Positions 1-9,307 of a stretch of 64,000 nucleotides of DNA are shown here, one piece after another. Origin of the DNA: Oxalobacteraceae bacterium (GTDB lineage Bacteria > Pseudomonadota > Gammaproteobacteria > Burkholderiales > Burkholderiaceae_D); NCBI GenBank assembly GCA_025352145.1, contig JANXTY010000028.1:1-64000 (forward strand), read 5' to 3'. Made by a program: the position numbers and the translations under genes. The number at the start of each line of letters is the position of its first letter. Positions within the stretch are counted from its first letter, which is position 1. Under the pieces are notes generated by a model. The model saw nothing but the letters and a program-made list of their open reading frames with translations. It did no database searches and was not told the DNA's origin.

Positions 1-254
1 AGGTCACATTCCATCATTTCCCCTGCACTGAAATCGCGATCATTTATTATCGCGTGAAATAACCCTGAAATGTATTGAAATCAATGACTTGCGCTAATGG
101 CTTCCATTAGAAACTGAGGGCTAATGGAAAATCTCGGTTGATGTATGCCATTCCAGTTTCTCCAATCGTTGATAAAGCGCTTGGTCTGGATTTTTTCATT
201 CCGGCAGATTTCCGGCAAAGGCCAGTTTTTGCCAGCCTCTTGGGGAAAGTAAAC
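1..254. other. Non-coding stretch downstream of tRNA-Asn
   Basis: No convincing gene is seen. A 61-codon minus-strand open frame (81-266) overlaps the tRNA terminator and resembles nothing I know. A short perfect hairpin lies at 94-110 (7 bp arms, CTAATGG and CCATTAG, 3 nt loop), and its left arm sequence recurs once at about 124-130. No attachment-site duplication of the tRNA 3' end is visible here. Confidence 0.5.
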
Positions 255-287
255 GAAAAAAAGCACTCCGATTTCTCGTAAGTGCTT
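255..287 (-). terminator. Rho-independent terminator of tRNA-Asn
   Basis: Read on the minus strand, AAGCACT and AGTGCTT form a 7 bp stem around a loop of about 13 nt, followed directly by a run of T. It lies 22 nt beyond the CCA end of the tRNA, the expected place for the tRNA transcript to end. Confidence 0.75.
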
Positions 288-308
288 GATTTCCTACTAC
301 ATGTATTC

Positions 309-384
309 TGGCTCCCCGACCTGGACTCGAACCAGGGACCTGCGGATTAACAGTCCGTCGCTCTACCAACTGAGCTATCAGGGA
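309..384 (-). tRNA. tRNA-Asn (anticodon GUU)
   Basis: Reverse complement gives a 76-nt cloverleaf. The acceptor arm TCCCTGA pairs with TCGGGGA (one T-G wobble), the D-arm has AGCTCAGTTGGTAGAGC, the anticodon loop reads CTGTTAA with anticodon GTT, and the T-arm has GGTTCGAGTCC. CCA is encoded at 309-311. It reads asparagine codons AAC and AAU. It lies 65 nt downstream of the aminotransferase stop on the same strand and is followed by its own terminator. Confidence 0.97.
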
Positions 385-406
385 ATTGCACCGATATTTC
401 TATCGT

Positions 407-440
407 CTTTCTGATTCATTTTTTATCATGAATCAGAAAG
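407..440. repeat. Perfect 13-bp inverted repeat between tRNA-Asn and aminotransferase gene
   Basis: Arms CTTTCTGATTCAT (407-419) and ATGAATCAGAAAG (428-440) are perfectly complementary around an 8-nt T-rich loop. It sits 9 nt past the stop codon of the minus-strand aminotransferase gene. It has no T run after the stem on that strand, so it may be a 3'-end protecting hairpin or weak terminator rather than a classical one. Confidence 0.7.
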
Positions 441-449
441 AAAGCGATC

Positions 450-1664
450 TTAAAGTATTTTGGTGATGGCGTCAATCACGTTGTCGATGTTGCGCGAATT
501 TAGTGCAGCTACGCAGATGCGTCCTGTGTCTACCGCATAGATTGAAAATTCATCGCGCAGACGGTCTACTTGGCCTTTATTTAGACCGGAATAAGAGAAC
601 ATTCCGCATTGTTGATTGACGAATGAGAAATCGTGGTGGGGGGATTTGTTTTTTAATTTTTCCACCAATGTCTGACGCATTTCACGAATGCGCACGCGCA
701 TGCCTGCGAGTTCTTGCTCCCACATTTGACGCAGCTCTGGTGTAGAGAGAACGGTGGCTACTACTTGTCCGCCATGAATGGGTGGGTTGGAATAGTTAGT
801 GCGTATTACGCGCTTCAATTGGGAAAGTACTCGGGCAGCTTCTTCGGTGCTGGCAGCGGCGATGCTTAATGCTCCAACGCGTTCGCCATAAAGCGAAAAG
901 GATTTTGAGAACGAGTTGGATACCAGCAGAGGACCACCGGCCTCAGCAAAACGGCGCACGACTTTGCCGTCTTCTTCGATGCCGGCGCCAAAACCTTGGT
1001 ATGCCATGTCAAGGAATGGGACTAAGCCCCGTTGCGTGACGACTTGGATGACTTCACCCCATTGATCGGGGGTTAAGTCGGCCCCCGTCGGGTTGTGGCA
1101 GCATGCATGCAACAGCACGATGGAACCAGTCGGCATCGCTTTCAGTGCAGCGAGCATTCCGTTGAAGTTGACGCCGTGGGTTTCGGCATCGTAATAAGCA
1201 TAATTGTTGACAACAAATCCGGCGGACTCGAACAATGCGCGGTGATTTTCCCAGCTTGGGTCGCTGATCCATACTTGCGCGTCAGGGGCGAAACGTTTTA
1301 AGAAATCGGCGCCAACTTTGAGTGCGCCAGTGCCGCCAATGGCTTGCACGGTGACGATACGTTTTTCTTGTACGGCGGCACTGTCGGCACCAAATACTAA
1401 CTCTTGAACGGCTTTATCGTAGGCAGCTAAGCCATCGATCGGCAAATAAGTGCGTGGTGCCAATTTTTCGATCAATTGTGCTTCTGCCGTACGCACACAA
1501 GCTAATAAGGGTACTTTACCGTTGTCGTCATAATAAACACCAACGCCGAGGTTAATTTTGTTCGGATTTTTGTCTGTGTTAAAGGCTTCTGTGATACCGA
1601 GAATCGGGTCGCGTGGTGCCATTTCAATGGCGGTAAAAAGGGAGGCGTGAAAGGGTGCGTTCAT
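450..1664 (-). CDS. Aromatic/aspartate aminotransferase (class I PLP-dependent)
   Basis: 404 aa, full family length for AspC/TyrB-type enzymes. These transfer amino groups between aspartate, tyrosine or phenylalanine and 2-oxoglutarate in the cytoplasm. Family features visible are the N-terminal DPILGITEAF and INLGVGVYYD segments, the substrate and PLP-binding HNPTGADLT, and SNSFSKSFSLYGERVG around residue 250 containing the PLP Schiff-base lysine and phosphate-binding Arg. In Burkholderiales a gene of this type commonly lies divergent from uvrB, as here. The 135-bp gap to uvrB must carry both promoters. Whether it prefers aspartate or aromatic substrates cannot be told from sequence, so no symbol is given. 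Confidence 0.93.
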   Translation of the reverse strand: MNAPFHASLFTAIEMAPRDPILGITEAFNTDKNPNKINLGVGVYYDDNGKVPLLACVRTAEAQLIEKLAPRTYLPIDGLAAYDKAVQELVFGADSAAVQEKRIVTVQAIGGTGALKVGADFLKRFAPDAQVWISDPSWENHRALFESAGFVVNNYAYYDAETHGVNFNGMLAALKAMPTGSIVLLHACCHNPTGADLTPDQWGEVIQVVTQRGLVPFLDMAYQGFGAGIEEDGKVVRRFAEAGGPLLVSNSFSKSFSLYGERVGALSIAAASTEEAARVLSQLKRVIRTNYSNPPIHGGQVVATVLSTPELRQMWEQELAGMRVRIREMRQTLVEKLKNKSPHHDFSFVNQQCGMFSYSGLNKGQVDRLRDEFSIYAVDTGRICVAALNSRNIDNVIDAITKIL

Positions 1665-1799
1665 CGTGATAAGATCAAAAGTTAGCTGAAAGATGGTCTT
1701 CGCAGCTGGGTTAAAACAGCGCCCGGAAACGTATTCAAGGCGTATTCAAGGCTAATTTGCAGCCTATCATTTTAACAAAGTTAACAAAGGTCAGATTAA

Positions 1800-3878
1800 A
1801 TGGCTGATTTATCAGAGGTTTCCGGTAAAGCTGATGCGCTGAAGGTAGTTACTTTTCTCAATTCACCTTTCAAATTGCATCAACCTTTTTTGCCAGCGGG
1901 TGATCAGCCCGAAGCGATTCGCAAATTGGTCGAGGGAATTGAGGATGGCTTGGCCTATCAAACCTTATTGGGCGTTACTGGTTCTGGCAAGACATACACG
2001 ATGGCCAACGTGATAGCGCAAATGGGGCGTCCTGCCATTGTTTTTGCGCCAAACAAGACATTGGCCGCACAGTTGTATAGCGAATTTCGTGAATTCTTCC
2101 CGGAGAACGCAGTCGAATATTTTGTGAGTTACTACGACTATTATCAGCCTGAAGCTTATGTTCCTCAGCGTGATTTATTCATTGAGAAGGATTCATCCAT
2201 CAATGAGCACATTGAGCAGATGCGCTTGTCTTGCACAAAATCCTTGATGGAGCGGCGCGACGTGGTGATTGTAGCCACAGTATCGGCCATCTACGGTATC
2301 GGCAATCCGAACGAATATCACCAGATGATTCTGGTTTTGCGTGCGAAAGATAAGGTCAGTCAGCGTGACGTGATTGCGCGTTTGATTCAGATGCAATATA
2401 CCCGTAACGAGATCGATTTCGGTCGTGGAACTTTTCGGGTGCGTGGGGATACGATTGATGTTTTTCCAGCAGAACATGCGGAGTTGGCGGTGCGGATCGA
2501 GATGTTCGACGATGAAATTGAGAGCCTTCAATTATTCGATCCTTTGACGGGGCGAGTGCGTCAGAAAATTCCCCGATTCACGGTCTATCCTGGTTCGCAC
2601 TATGTGACACCGCGCGCGACCGTGTTGCGCGCCATTGAAACTATCAAAGAAGAGTTGCGTGAACGGCTTGATTTTTTCCGTAAGGAAAACAAACTCATTG
2701 AGGAACAACGCATTGAACAGCGTACCCGCTTTGATTTGGAGATGATGCAGGAAATTGGTTTTACCAAGGGGATCGAAAATTATTCCCGTCATTTGAGTGG
2801 TGCCAACGCGGGAGATCCACCACCAACCCTGGTCGATTATTTGCCCCCCGATGCGCTGATGTTTCTGGATGAATCCCACGTTTTGATTGGGCAGCTCAAC
2901 GCGATGTATAACGGCGATCGTTCGAGAAAAACTAATTTGGTTGATTACGGTTTTCGTCTTCCATCAGCGCTCGACAATCGGCCATTGCGCTTTGATGAAT
3001 TCGAAGGAAAGTTGCGGCAAACGGTGTTTGTTTCGGCTACGCCAGCAGATTACGAAAAAATACATTCTGACCAGGTTGTTGAGCAGGTGGTACGCCCGAC
3101 CGGTTTGGTGGATCCGATGATTTCGGTACGTCCAGCTAGCACCCAAGTCGATGATCTGATGTCGGAAATTCGGGACCGTATTCAGAAAAATGAGCGCGTG
3201 TTGGTCACCACGCTGACCAAGCGCATGTCAGAACAATTGACTGACTATCTGAGCGATCACGGCATCAAAGTCCGTTATTTACATAGTGATATCGAAACCG
3301 TCGAACGGGTCGAAATATTACGGGATTTACGGCTAGGTACATTCGATGTATTGGTGGGAATTAATCTTTTGCGTGAAGGTTTAGATATTCCAGAAGTATC
3401 GTTGGTGGCTATTTTAGATGCGGATAAAGAAGGCTTTTTGCGTTCGGAGCGTAGCTTAATTCAGACCATAGGCCGAGCGGCGCGCAACTTGAATGGCATG
3501 GCTATTTTGTATGGCGATAAAGTGACCGATTCTATGCGGCGTGCGATTGATGAGACGGAACGTCGTCGTACCAAGCAGGTTGCATTCAACATCCTCAATA
3601 ACATTACGCCGATGGGTATTAAAAAACACATCAGGGATTTGATTGATGGTGTCTATAGTCCGCAAGAAGCACAACAAGAACTGCAGGCTGCGCAGGAGCA
3701 TGCTAAGTACGAAGCGATGACCGAGAAACAGGTAGGGAAAGAAATCAAGCGGCTTGAGAAGTTGATGCTCGATCATGCTAAAAATCTTGAATTTGAGAAA
3801 GCCGCCCAGGTGCGCGATCAATTGGGTGCCTTGAAAAATCAGATATTTGGTGCGCATGGGGAAGACCATGTGTTGTGA
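1800..3878 (+). CDS. uvrB: Excinuclease ABC subunit B
   Basis: 692 aa. This is the DNA-damage verification helicase of nucleotide excision repair. It is loaded by UvrA and then recruits UvrC. Walker A GVTGSGKT is at about residues 58-65. The beta-hairpin that threads DNA is visible as [15 protein letters not shown], helicase motifs include DESHV and QTIGRAARN, and a C-terminal UVR domain (KRLEKLM...[12 protein letters not shown]) contacts UvrC. Its partner uvrC is in this window at 31.7 kb. No convincing LexA box was seen in the gap upstream. The gene abuts the next one. Confidence 0.98.
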   Translation: MADLSEVSGKADALKVVTFLNSPFKLHQPFLPAGDQPEAIRKLVEGIEDGLAYQTLLGVTGSGKTYTMANVIAQMGRPAIVFAPNKTLAAQLYSEFREFFPENAVEYFVSYYDYYQPEAYVPQRDLFIEKDSSINEHIEQMRLSCTKSLMERRDVVIVATVSAIYGIGNPNEYHQMILVLRAKDKVSQRDVIARLIQMQYTRNEIDFGRGTFRVRGDTIDVFPAEHAELAVRIEMFDDEIESLQLFDPLTGRVRQKIPRFTVYPGSHYVTPRATVLRAIETIKEELRERLDFFRKENKLIEEQRIEQRTRFDLEMMQEIGFTKGIENYSRHLSGANAGDPPPTLVDYLPPDALMFLDESHVLIGQLNAMYNGDRSRKTNLVDYGFRLPSALDNRPLRFDEFEGKLRQTVFVSATPADYEKIHSDQVVEQVVRPTGLVDPMISVRPASTQVDDLMSEIRDRIQKNERVLVTTLTKRMSEQLTDYLSDHGIKVRYLHSDIETVERVEILRDLRLGTFDVLVGINLLREGLDIPEVSLVAILDADKEGFLRSERSLIQTIGRAARNLNGMAILYGDKVTDSMRRAIDETERRRTKQVAFNILNNITPMGIKKHIRDLIDGVYSPQEAQQELQAAQEHAKYEAMTEKQVGKEIKRLEKLMLDHAKNLEFEKAAQVRDQLGALKNQIFGAHGEDHVL

Positions 3879-3956
3879 ATGGGGAACGCCGGTATCAGGT
3901 TGCAAGAGATTTGGTGCGCTAATTACATTGGTCTACTTTGTGTCGATAGAGTGTTT

Positions 3957-4754
3957 ATGTCTACCATGATTCCCGCAATTTTTTGCGATGCGTTCGTGCT
4001 CGCGCATCCATCATGGCATCCGATTTTGTCGGCAGGATTGAATGCCATACATGCAGCTGATCCACACTATTTGTCAGCGTTAGCTGGAGATGATTTTTTG
4101 CCTGACCAAGGACGTTTGTTTGCGGCGTTTGCGCAGCCGCTAGGGGCGGTGCGTTACGTCTTAGTGGGAGAGGGGCCTTATCCGCGTCAAGAGAGTGCGA
4201 CCGGTGTTTGCTTCATGGATGGCGCAGTAGGTCCATTGTGGATAGAAACGGGTTTATCCAAACAGGTAAACCGTGCAACCTCACTGCGTAACTTCGTTAA
4301 AATGTTGCTCGTTGCAGATGGGCGCTTGGCCCTTGAAAAGACTACGGGTGACGCGTTAGCACCTGTCGCCTTGAAAGCGCGTTCGATGGATTCCACTACT
4401 ATACAAACGCTTGGTCAATTGCAAGAAAATTTAATCGCGAATGGGTTTTTATTACTCAATGCAACTTTGGTCTATCGTTCCCATGTTGTTCCTGGCAAAG
4501 AGGCAAAAGCATGGCAACCTTTCCTGCAGGCAGTGTTGACAGGGTTGCTTACGCATGGAGTTTCGGGGCTTCCACCCCCGACACTGGTTCTGTGGGGAAA
4601 AATTGCGGAGCGCCTCAATTTGCTCAGCATCGCCGCCTGTTTTCCGAAGGCGGTGTCTGAACATCCCTACAATTTGTCATTTATTGCCAATCCAGTTATG
4701 GGCGCTTTATTTAAGCCGATGAAATTGCTTGAGAAATCATCGGCATCGAAATAA
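3957..4754 (+). CDS. Uracil-DNA glycosylase-like protein with altered catalytic motif
   Basis: 265 aa from the ATG at 3957; the same frame is open from an ATG at 3879, directly after the uvrB stop. The fold order matches family 1 uracil-DNA glycosylases: a strand then VLVGEGPYPR at the place of GQDPYH, then CFMDGAV, an LRNFVKML helix, a FLLLNATLVYR segment like LLLNTVLTV, LVLWGK like LLWG, and EHPYNLSF at the place of HPSPLS. The Asn of LLLN and the His of HP are kept, but the catalytic Asp and His of the water-activating loop are Gly and Pro. Activity on uracil is therefore doubtful. Position next to uvrB suggests a DNA-repair role, but this is inference. Confidence 0.75.
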   Translation: MSTMIPAIFCDAFVLAHPSWHPILSAGLNAIHAADPHYLSALAGDDFLPDQGRLFAAFAQPLGAVRYVLVGEGPYPRQESATGVCFMDGAVGPLWIETGLSKQVNRATSLRNFVKMLLVADGRLALEKTTGDALAPVALKARSMDSTTIQTLGQLQENLIANGFLLLNATLVYRSHVVPGKEAKAWQPFLQAVLTGLLTHGVSGLPPPTLVLWGKIAERLNLLSIAACFPKAVSEHPYNLSFIANPVMGALFKPMKLLEKSSASK

Positions 4755-5002
4755 ATCACGCGTTGCATGGTTGCGGATATTTATTCTTCCAAGTGGCATG
4801 CTGGTTGGCGATGTAATATTGAATTGATGCCTGGGCAAAAATTGCCGTCATGCTAAACGTTATTTTATGGAGGAATAATATTGAGGAATAACACAACGAT
4901 TAATTGAAGACGAGGGAACATTTAAACGGTATAGTCTCAAAGCAGAATGTGCAGTCAAAAAATATTTCTTTGATTTCTCATTTCACCTGATTGAGTGATT
5001 CA
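4755..5002. other. Intergenic region upstream of EAL-HDOD pair
   Basis: 248 bp, AT-rich, with no gene seen. It contains a tandem GAGGAATAA-like repeat around 4870-4890. A possible -10 element TATAGT at 4930-4935 has a TTGAAG 20 nt further upstream, which is too far for a good sigma-70 pair. It probably carries the promoter of the next genes. Confidence 0.3.
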
Positions 5003-6286
5003 ATGATTGCAAACGCGGTTCAACAACCTGCTTCACCGACACCGCCATCTAAGGATATTTTCCTGGCGAGGCAACCGATATTAAATCGGAGTCAAATGCT
5101 CGTGGCTTACGAGCTACTTGTTTCCCACTCCATCCCCGACCAAGTGGGAAATATCGGCAATTCATCCGTGGTTGCTGAAGTGCTCGCCTGCATATCTGCG
5201 TTAGACCTGGAAATCGTTATAGGCGATTCTGTGGGTTATCTCGGGGTCGATTCATTTTTTTTAATGAGTGATGCCATCCAATGTCTGCCACAGAAAAAAA
5301 TTCTTCTGGAAATCCCTGAATCCATTGAGGCAACGCCAGAGGTGATTGCACGATTGATCGAGTTGCGGCAAAGTGGGTTTAAATTTGCGCTCAATAGTGT
5401 AGTGGCGAATACCGACAATCTACAAAAACTGCTGCCGTTTATGGATGTCGTTAAGATCGATGTCCAGCAAGTGAGCAGGGAAAATCTGCCGAGCTTATGC
5501 CGTCTTTGTAAAACAGCCAACACAGCTTTGCTTGCTAAAAAAGTGGAACACATTGAACAATTCCAGCTGTGTCGTGATCTTGGTTTTGATTATTTTCAGG
5601 GCTATTATTTTGCCAGGCCACTTGTTATTGGGGGAAAGAAAATTGCCCCGTCTGAACTGGCGGTGATGCACCTTATTGATCTGATCAATATCGATGCCGA
5701 TCACATTGAGCTTGAGCGGTGCATTAAACGGGATGCATCGATAGGCCTCGGACTGTTGCGTATAGTGAATACACCCGCTAGTGGTGCGCACCAGCGCATT
5801 GGATCTTTGAACCAAGCGCTGATGATGCTGGGGCGCACTCATCTTCAACGCTGGCTGCAAATACTGCTCTACGCGAAAGCAGGTAGGGGGGCACCTCATC
5901 CTTCTCCTTTGCTTTTGCTGGCATCGACTCGCGGCAAATTTCTTGAATTAATGGCTCAAAAAATACGGCCCGGTAATCGCAACATAGCCGATATTGGATT
6001 TACGGTAGGTATCATGTCTTTGATGGACACTTTGTTTGGTGTGCCGATGGAGCATATTCTGACGCAAGTTGCTGTGATTGATGAAGTGAGTGAGGCGTTG
6101 CTTTACCGAAAGGGATTTTATGGCGATATGCTTAAGGTCGCCGAATATATCGAGCGCCTGGATGAATCCCGCACCCTGTTGGCAGCCACCTTGAGCGCAC
6201 TGCAATTAGCCGCGGATGATTTTTATATGCTGGAGTTGGCTGCATTTGAATGGGTGAATAAAATTTCTTCCGGAGAAGATGAATGA
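5003..6286 (+). CDS. EAL-HDOD domain signalling protein, degenerate EAL (copy 1)
   Basis: About 427 aa from the ATG at 5003; a TTG at 4991 is the in-frame alternative. Residues about 20-215 form an EAL-type fold (AYELLVSH, LLEIPES, LGFDYFQGYYFARP). Residues about 220-410 form an HDOD domain (RDASIGLGLLRIVN, IGSLNQALMMLGR). Such YuxH-like proteins usually act as signalling scaffolds. Key phosphodiesterase residues are missing: the FINVD-type Asn is Gly (YLGVD), and the paired acidic DD is replaced (FALNSVV). Cyclic-di-GMP hydrolysis is therefore unlikely. It is paralogous to the next gene, 113 bp downstream. Confidence 0.88.
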   Translation: MIANAVQQPASPTPPSKDIFLARQPILNRSQMLVAYELLVSHSIPDQVGNIGNSSVVAEVLACISALDLEIVIGDSVGYLGVDSFFLMSDAIQCLPQKKILLEIPESIEATPEVIARLIELRQSGFKFALNSVVANTDNLQKLLPFMDVVKIDVQQVSRENLPSLCRLCKTANTALLAKKVEHIEQFQLCRDLGFDYFQGYYFARPLVIGGKKIAPSELAVMHLIDLINIDADHIELERCIKRDASIGLGLLRIVNTPASGAHQRIGSLNQALMMLGRTHLQRWLQILLYAKAGRGAPHPSPLLLLASTRGKFLELMAQKIRPGNRNIADIGFTVGIMSLMDTLFGVPMEHILTQVAVIDEVSEALLYRKGFYGDMLKVAEYIERLDESRTLLAATLSALQLAADDFYMLELAAFEWVNKISSGEDE

Positions 6287-6399
6287 TTTTCACCCGGGCC
6301 TAGAGCGATTATCCCTATTTTTTTAGGGCGATATGTCAGAGATATAGCCTGTTAACATTGGAAAACATGTTCTTATTTTCCATTTTTTGATGCCATGAA

Positions 6400-7680
6400 A
6401 TGATTGATGATCTTGCTGAAAATAATGGAGTAGCCAGTTCTTTGGCCAAGGAATTTTTCCTTGGTAGACAGCCTATCTTGAATCGAGATCAAGAACTGAT
6501 TGCTTATGAATTGCTGTTTCGCAGGGCAGCGACCGATGCGATCACAGTGACAGATGATTTGTCGGCAACTGCAGCAGTCATTGCGCATGCTTCCGAACTC
6601 GGTATGGAAAAGGTGATTGGTGAATCATTGGGATTCATCAACGTTGATGCTGCTGTATTGATGAGCGACTTCGTTAATTTTTTGCCGCGTGAGAAAATCG
6701 TACTGGAAATTCTGGAAACAGTAACCGCCACACCTGAAATTATTGCGCGTGTCATTGAGTTGATCAAAGCGGGGTTTACCTTTGCACTTGATGATGTAAT
6801 TAATGACTCTCACAATGTTCAGCAATTTCTCCCTTTAGTCGCAGTGATCAAAGTCGATATCAAAGACATGACGCGCGAAGATTTGTCTGTACTGAGCACA
6901 TTTCTTAAAATATCAAACAAGAAACTGCTCGCTGAAAAGGTGGAAAGTCTGGAGGAGTTCCAGATGTGTCTCGATTTTGGTTTTGACTATTTTCAGGGCT
7001 ATTATTTCGCTAAGCCCGTCATATTGACGGGCAGGAAAATCGCACCTTCTGAATTGGCGATATTGCGCTTGATGGGACTCATTAATGCGGATGCAGACAG
7101 TGCCGATATTGAGCGCAGCGTGAAACGGGACGCCTCTTTAAGCCTTAATCTATTGCGTCTGGTGAATTCGCCCGCTGTAGGCACTCGCATGCGTATTGAC
7201 TCACTTGGACAAGCGCTGATCGTACTCGGGCGTGATCAACTGCAGCGTTGGCTGCAGATACTCCTTTATACCAAACCCGGTAGGTCCGGGGCGCTAACCT
7301 CGCCGTTATTACAACTCGCCACTACGCGGGGGAAATTGCTTGAACTGATCGCACAGAAATTAAAGCCAGGCAACCGTAGCATGGCTGATACGGCATTTAC
7401 AGTGGGTATTATGTCGCTCATGGATACCTTATTCAGCATGCCCATGCAGGAGCTTTTATTACAGATACCTGTCATTGAAGAAGTCAGCGACGCTTTGTTG
7501 TATCGCCGAGGAAATTATGGGGATATGCTTAACCTGGTGGAGTATATGGAAAAGATAGAGGAGGCGGCCCCATTATTGATGCCGACTCTTCATCAGTTGC
7601 AGTTGACCACGGAAGATCTTTTTGAATTGCAAGTAAAAGCTTTTGAGTGGGCGGATAATTTATCCCAAAGCGTGGGCTGA
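6400..7680 (+). CDS. EAL-HDOD domain signalling protein (copy 2)
   Basis: 426 aa, paralogue of the gene just upstream, with the same order: EAL at about residues 15-215, HDOD at about 220-410. Unlike copy 1 it keeps many catalytic-type residues: AYELLFRR, FINVD, VLEILET, FALDDVIND with paired Asp, VIKVDIKDM, LAEKVE and FQGYYFAKP. It may therefore still bind or cleave cyclic-di-GMP. HDOD domains are HD-like helical domains without the metal-binding His-Asp pair and often bind partner proteins. The two genes look like a local duplication. Flagellar genes elsewhere in the window could be indirect targets of such a regulator, but no direct link is shown. Confidence 0.88.
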   Translation: MIDDLAENNGVASSLAKEFFLGRQPILNRDQELIAYELLFRRAATDAITVTDDLSATAAVIAHASELGMEKVIGESLGFINVDAAVLMSDFVNFLPREKIVLEILETVTATPEIIARVIELIKAGFTFALDDVINDSHNVQQFLPLVAVIKVDIKDMTREDLSVLSTFLKISNKKLLAEKVESLEEFQMCLDFGFDYFQGYYFAKPVILTGRKIAPSELAILRLMGLINADADSADIERSVKRDASLSLNLLRLVNSPAVGTRMRIDSLGQALIVLGRDQLQRWLQILLYTKPGRSGALTSPLLQLATTRGKLLELIAQKLKPGNRSMADTAFTVGIMSLMDTLFSMPMQELLLQIPVIEEVSDALLYRRGNYGDMLNLVEYMEKIEEAAPLLMPTLHQLQLTTEDLFELQVKAFEWADNLSQSVG

Positions 7681-7689
7681 TCGCTTTAT

Positions 7690-8442
7690 TTATTCTGCCA
7701 GCAATAGAAAAACCGTAGGTTTTTTGTGGAAGTCAGGAGCCTTTCCTGATGTGGAATTTCTTTTCCAATTGCCTGCTGTTTGCGTTCTGATTGCTTCGCT
7801 GGGTAATGTAAGATCGGTTGCAAGGCATAAGAGCGTATTTGCTTGACAGTGTGTGACGAGTGCTTCTAACAATGCGCTATTACGGTAGGGTGTTTCGATA
7901 AATAATTGTGTCTGATTTTCCTGGCGCGAACGATTCTCTAGTTCTTTGATGCGCTTGCATCGTTCAATGGTATCGGTAGGCAAATAACCGTTAAATGCGA
8001 AACTTTGCCCATTTAAACCACTCGCCATTACGGCAAGCAGCAGTGATGAGGGACCAACGAGTGGTTTGACGACAATTCCTTCCTTATGCGCCATACGCAC
8101 GAGATTAGCACCGGGATCCGCGACTGCAGGTACCCCTGCGTCAGAGATGAGACCTGCATCCTGCCCTGCCAGCAACGGGGCGAGAAGTATGGGTAACTGT
8201 GCCGCGTTGGTATTAACGTTGAGTTCTGCGATGTTGATTTCTTGGAGTGCCTTTGCTAAGGGGTGAGTCCGAGCAATGCGCTTAAGAAACGCCCTGGTTG
8301 TTTTTGCATTTTCAGCAATGAAATAGTCTAGTCTTGCGGTGATTGCTTGCACGTGTGCCGGAATGACATGGGCGAGCGGCTCCGCTTGATTGTCCCCTGT
8401 TTGGTCCAAGGTATTGGGAATAAGATAAAGGAGGCCGGGCAT
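7690..8442 (-). CDS. RsmI-like SAM-dependent methyltransferase (tetrapyrrole methylase fold)
   Basis: 250 aa. N-terminal LYLIPNTLD, a central GLISDAGVPAVADPGANLV loop and VGPSSLLLAVMASGL are typical of the RsmI family, which uses S-adenosylmethionine to 2'-O-methylate 16S rRNA. This shorter form, located next to a Maf gene and upstream of DUF177-rpmF, is a recurrent Burkholderiales paralogue distinct from the canonical rsmI gene, so its exact target is unknown. It is convergent with the EAL-HDOD gene, with stops about 10 bp apart. A family assignment is secure, a specific substrate is not. Confidence 0.85.
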   Translation of the reverse strand: MPGLLYLIPNTLDQTGDNQAEPLAHVIPAHVQAITARLDYFIAENAKTTRAFLKRIARTHPLAKALQEINIAELNVNTNAAQLPILLAPLLAGQDAGLISDAGVPAVADPGANLVRMAHKEGIVVKPLVGPSSLLLAVMASGLNGQSFAFNGYLPTDTIERCKRIKELENRSRQENQTQLFIETPYRNSALLEALVTHCQANTLLCLATDLTLPSEAIRTQTAGNWKRNSTSGKAPDFHKKPTVFLLLAE

Positions 8443-8542
8443 TTTTGGTCGCTGATTGTTTTTAAAGGGGCGAATTTTGGTGCGTTAAATATGTTTTTTT
8501 ATGGCCGAGAGGGCTTGATAAATATTTTTATTCTTGCTCACG

Positions 8543-9157
8543 CTAAACAGTGAAGAGCGGCATGTTCACTCGCAGTAGCATTCCTGTAAGTGCGATCAAT
8601 GGTAGGCCAGTTAAGGCTGTCGGATCTGTGCTTTCAATTTTTTCGATTATTGTAATGCCCAAGCCTTCATTCTTGGCGCTACCTGCACAATCGTAAGGTT
8701 GCTCAATGCGGAGGTAGGCATCCAATACCTCGGTTGGCAAGTTTCGGAAGGTGACAAAAGTCTGCACGTTAGTAACTTGAGTTGCAAGATCAGGCTGATC
8801 AATGCGACTGTCCCACAAACACAGTGCTGTGTGAAATATGACACATCGGCCCCGCATTTTTTTTAATTGTGCTAAAGCGTTTTCATGCGTCCCGGGTTTG
8901 CCTATTAGTTCATCGTCCAGCGTGGCTACTTGATCCGAGCCGATAATTAGCGCATTTGGTGCAAGGGTTGCTATCGTAGCGGCTTTTTTTGTGGCCAGTC
9001 GGAGGGCGGTTTCTTCTGCTTTTTCTCCACTATGTGATGTTTCGTCGATATTTGGAGTGATGACCTCGAATGGAATCCGTAGACGGGTGAGCAATTCTTT
9101 GCGGTATGGTGAGCTGGAGGCTAAGATCAGCCGTGGAATTGTCTGCGTCGGGAGCAT
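8543..9157 (-). CDS. Maf/YceF-type nucleoside triphosphate pyrophosphatase
   Basis: 204 aa from the ATG at 9157. An upstream in-frame start at 9265 would add 36 residues with no family similarity and would invade the promoter region of DUF177. Maf motifs are plain: ILASSSPYRKELL at the N-terminus, then PNIDET, IIGSDQV, GKPG and DCAGSAKNEGLG. The family hydrolyses modified or non-canonical nucleotides such as 7-methyl-GTP, acting as house-cleaning enzymes in the cytoplasm. The YceF branch commonly sits beside yceD-rpmF-plsX, as it does here, divergently oriented. Confidence 0.9.
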   Translation of the reverse strand: MLPTQTIPRLILASSSPYRKELLTRLRIPFEVITPNIDETSHSGEKAEETALRLATKKAATIATLAPNALIIGSDQVATLDDELIGKPGTHENALAQLKKMRGRCVIFHTALCLWDSRIDQPDLATQVTNVQTFVTFRNLPTEVLDAYLRIEQPYDCAGSAKNEGLGITIIEKIESTDPTALTGLPLIALTGMLLRVNMPLFTV

Positions 9158-9307
9158 GATAGGAATAGAAACAGGTGGCGGGTAATGAGAGGGTCTTGTT
9201 AATTCAAAGAAAATCTTAACGAAGTTCAATGAAAACAGCCCTAAGACTTTGACGAATAAGGACAATCCCTGTTATTATCGCAGGTTTTCTGAGGCAACTA
9301 TCAGCGT

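Noticed and set aside
81-266. 61-codon minus-strand frame near window start
   Set aside because: It overlaps the tRNA terminator, has no recognisable family and no clear Shine-Dalgarno.
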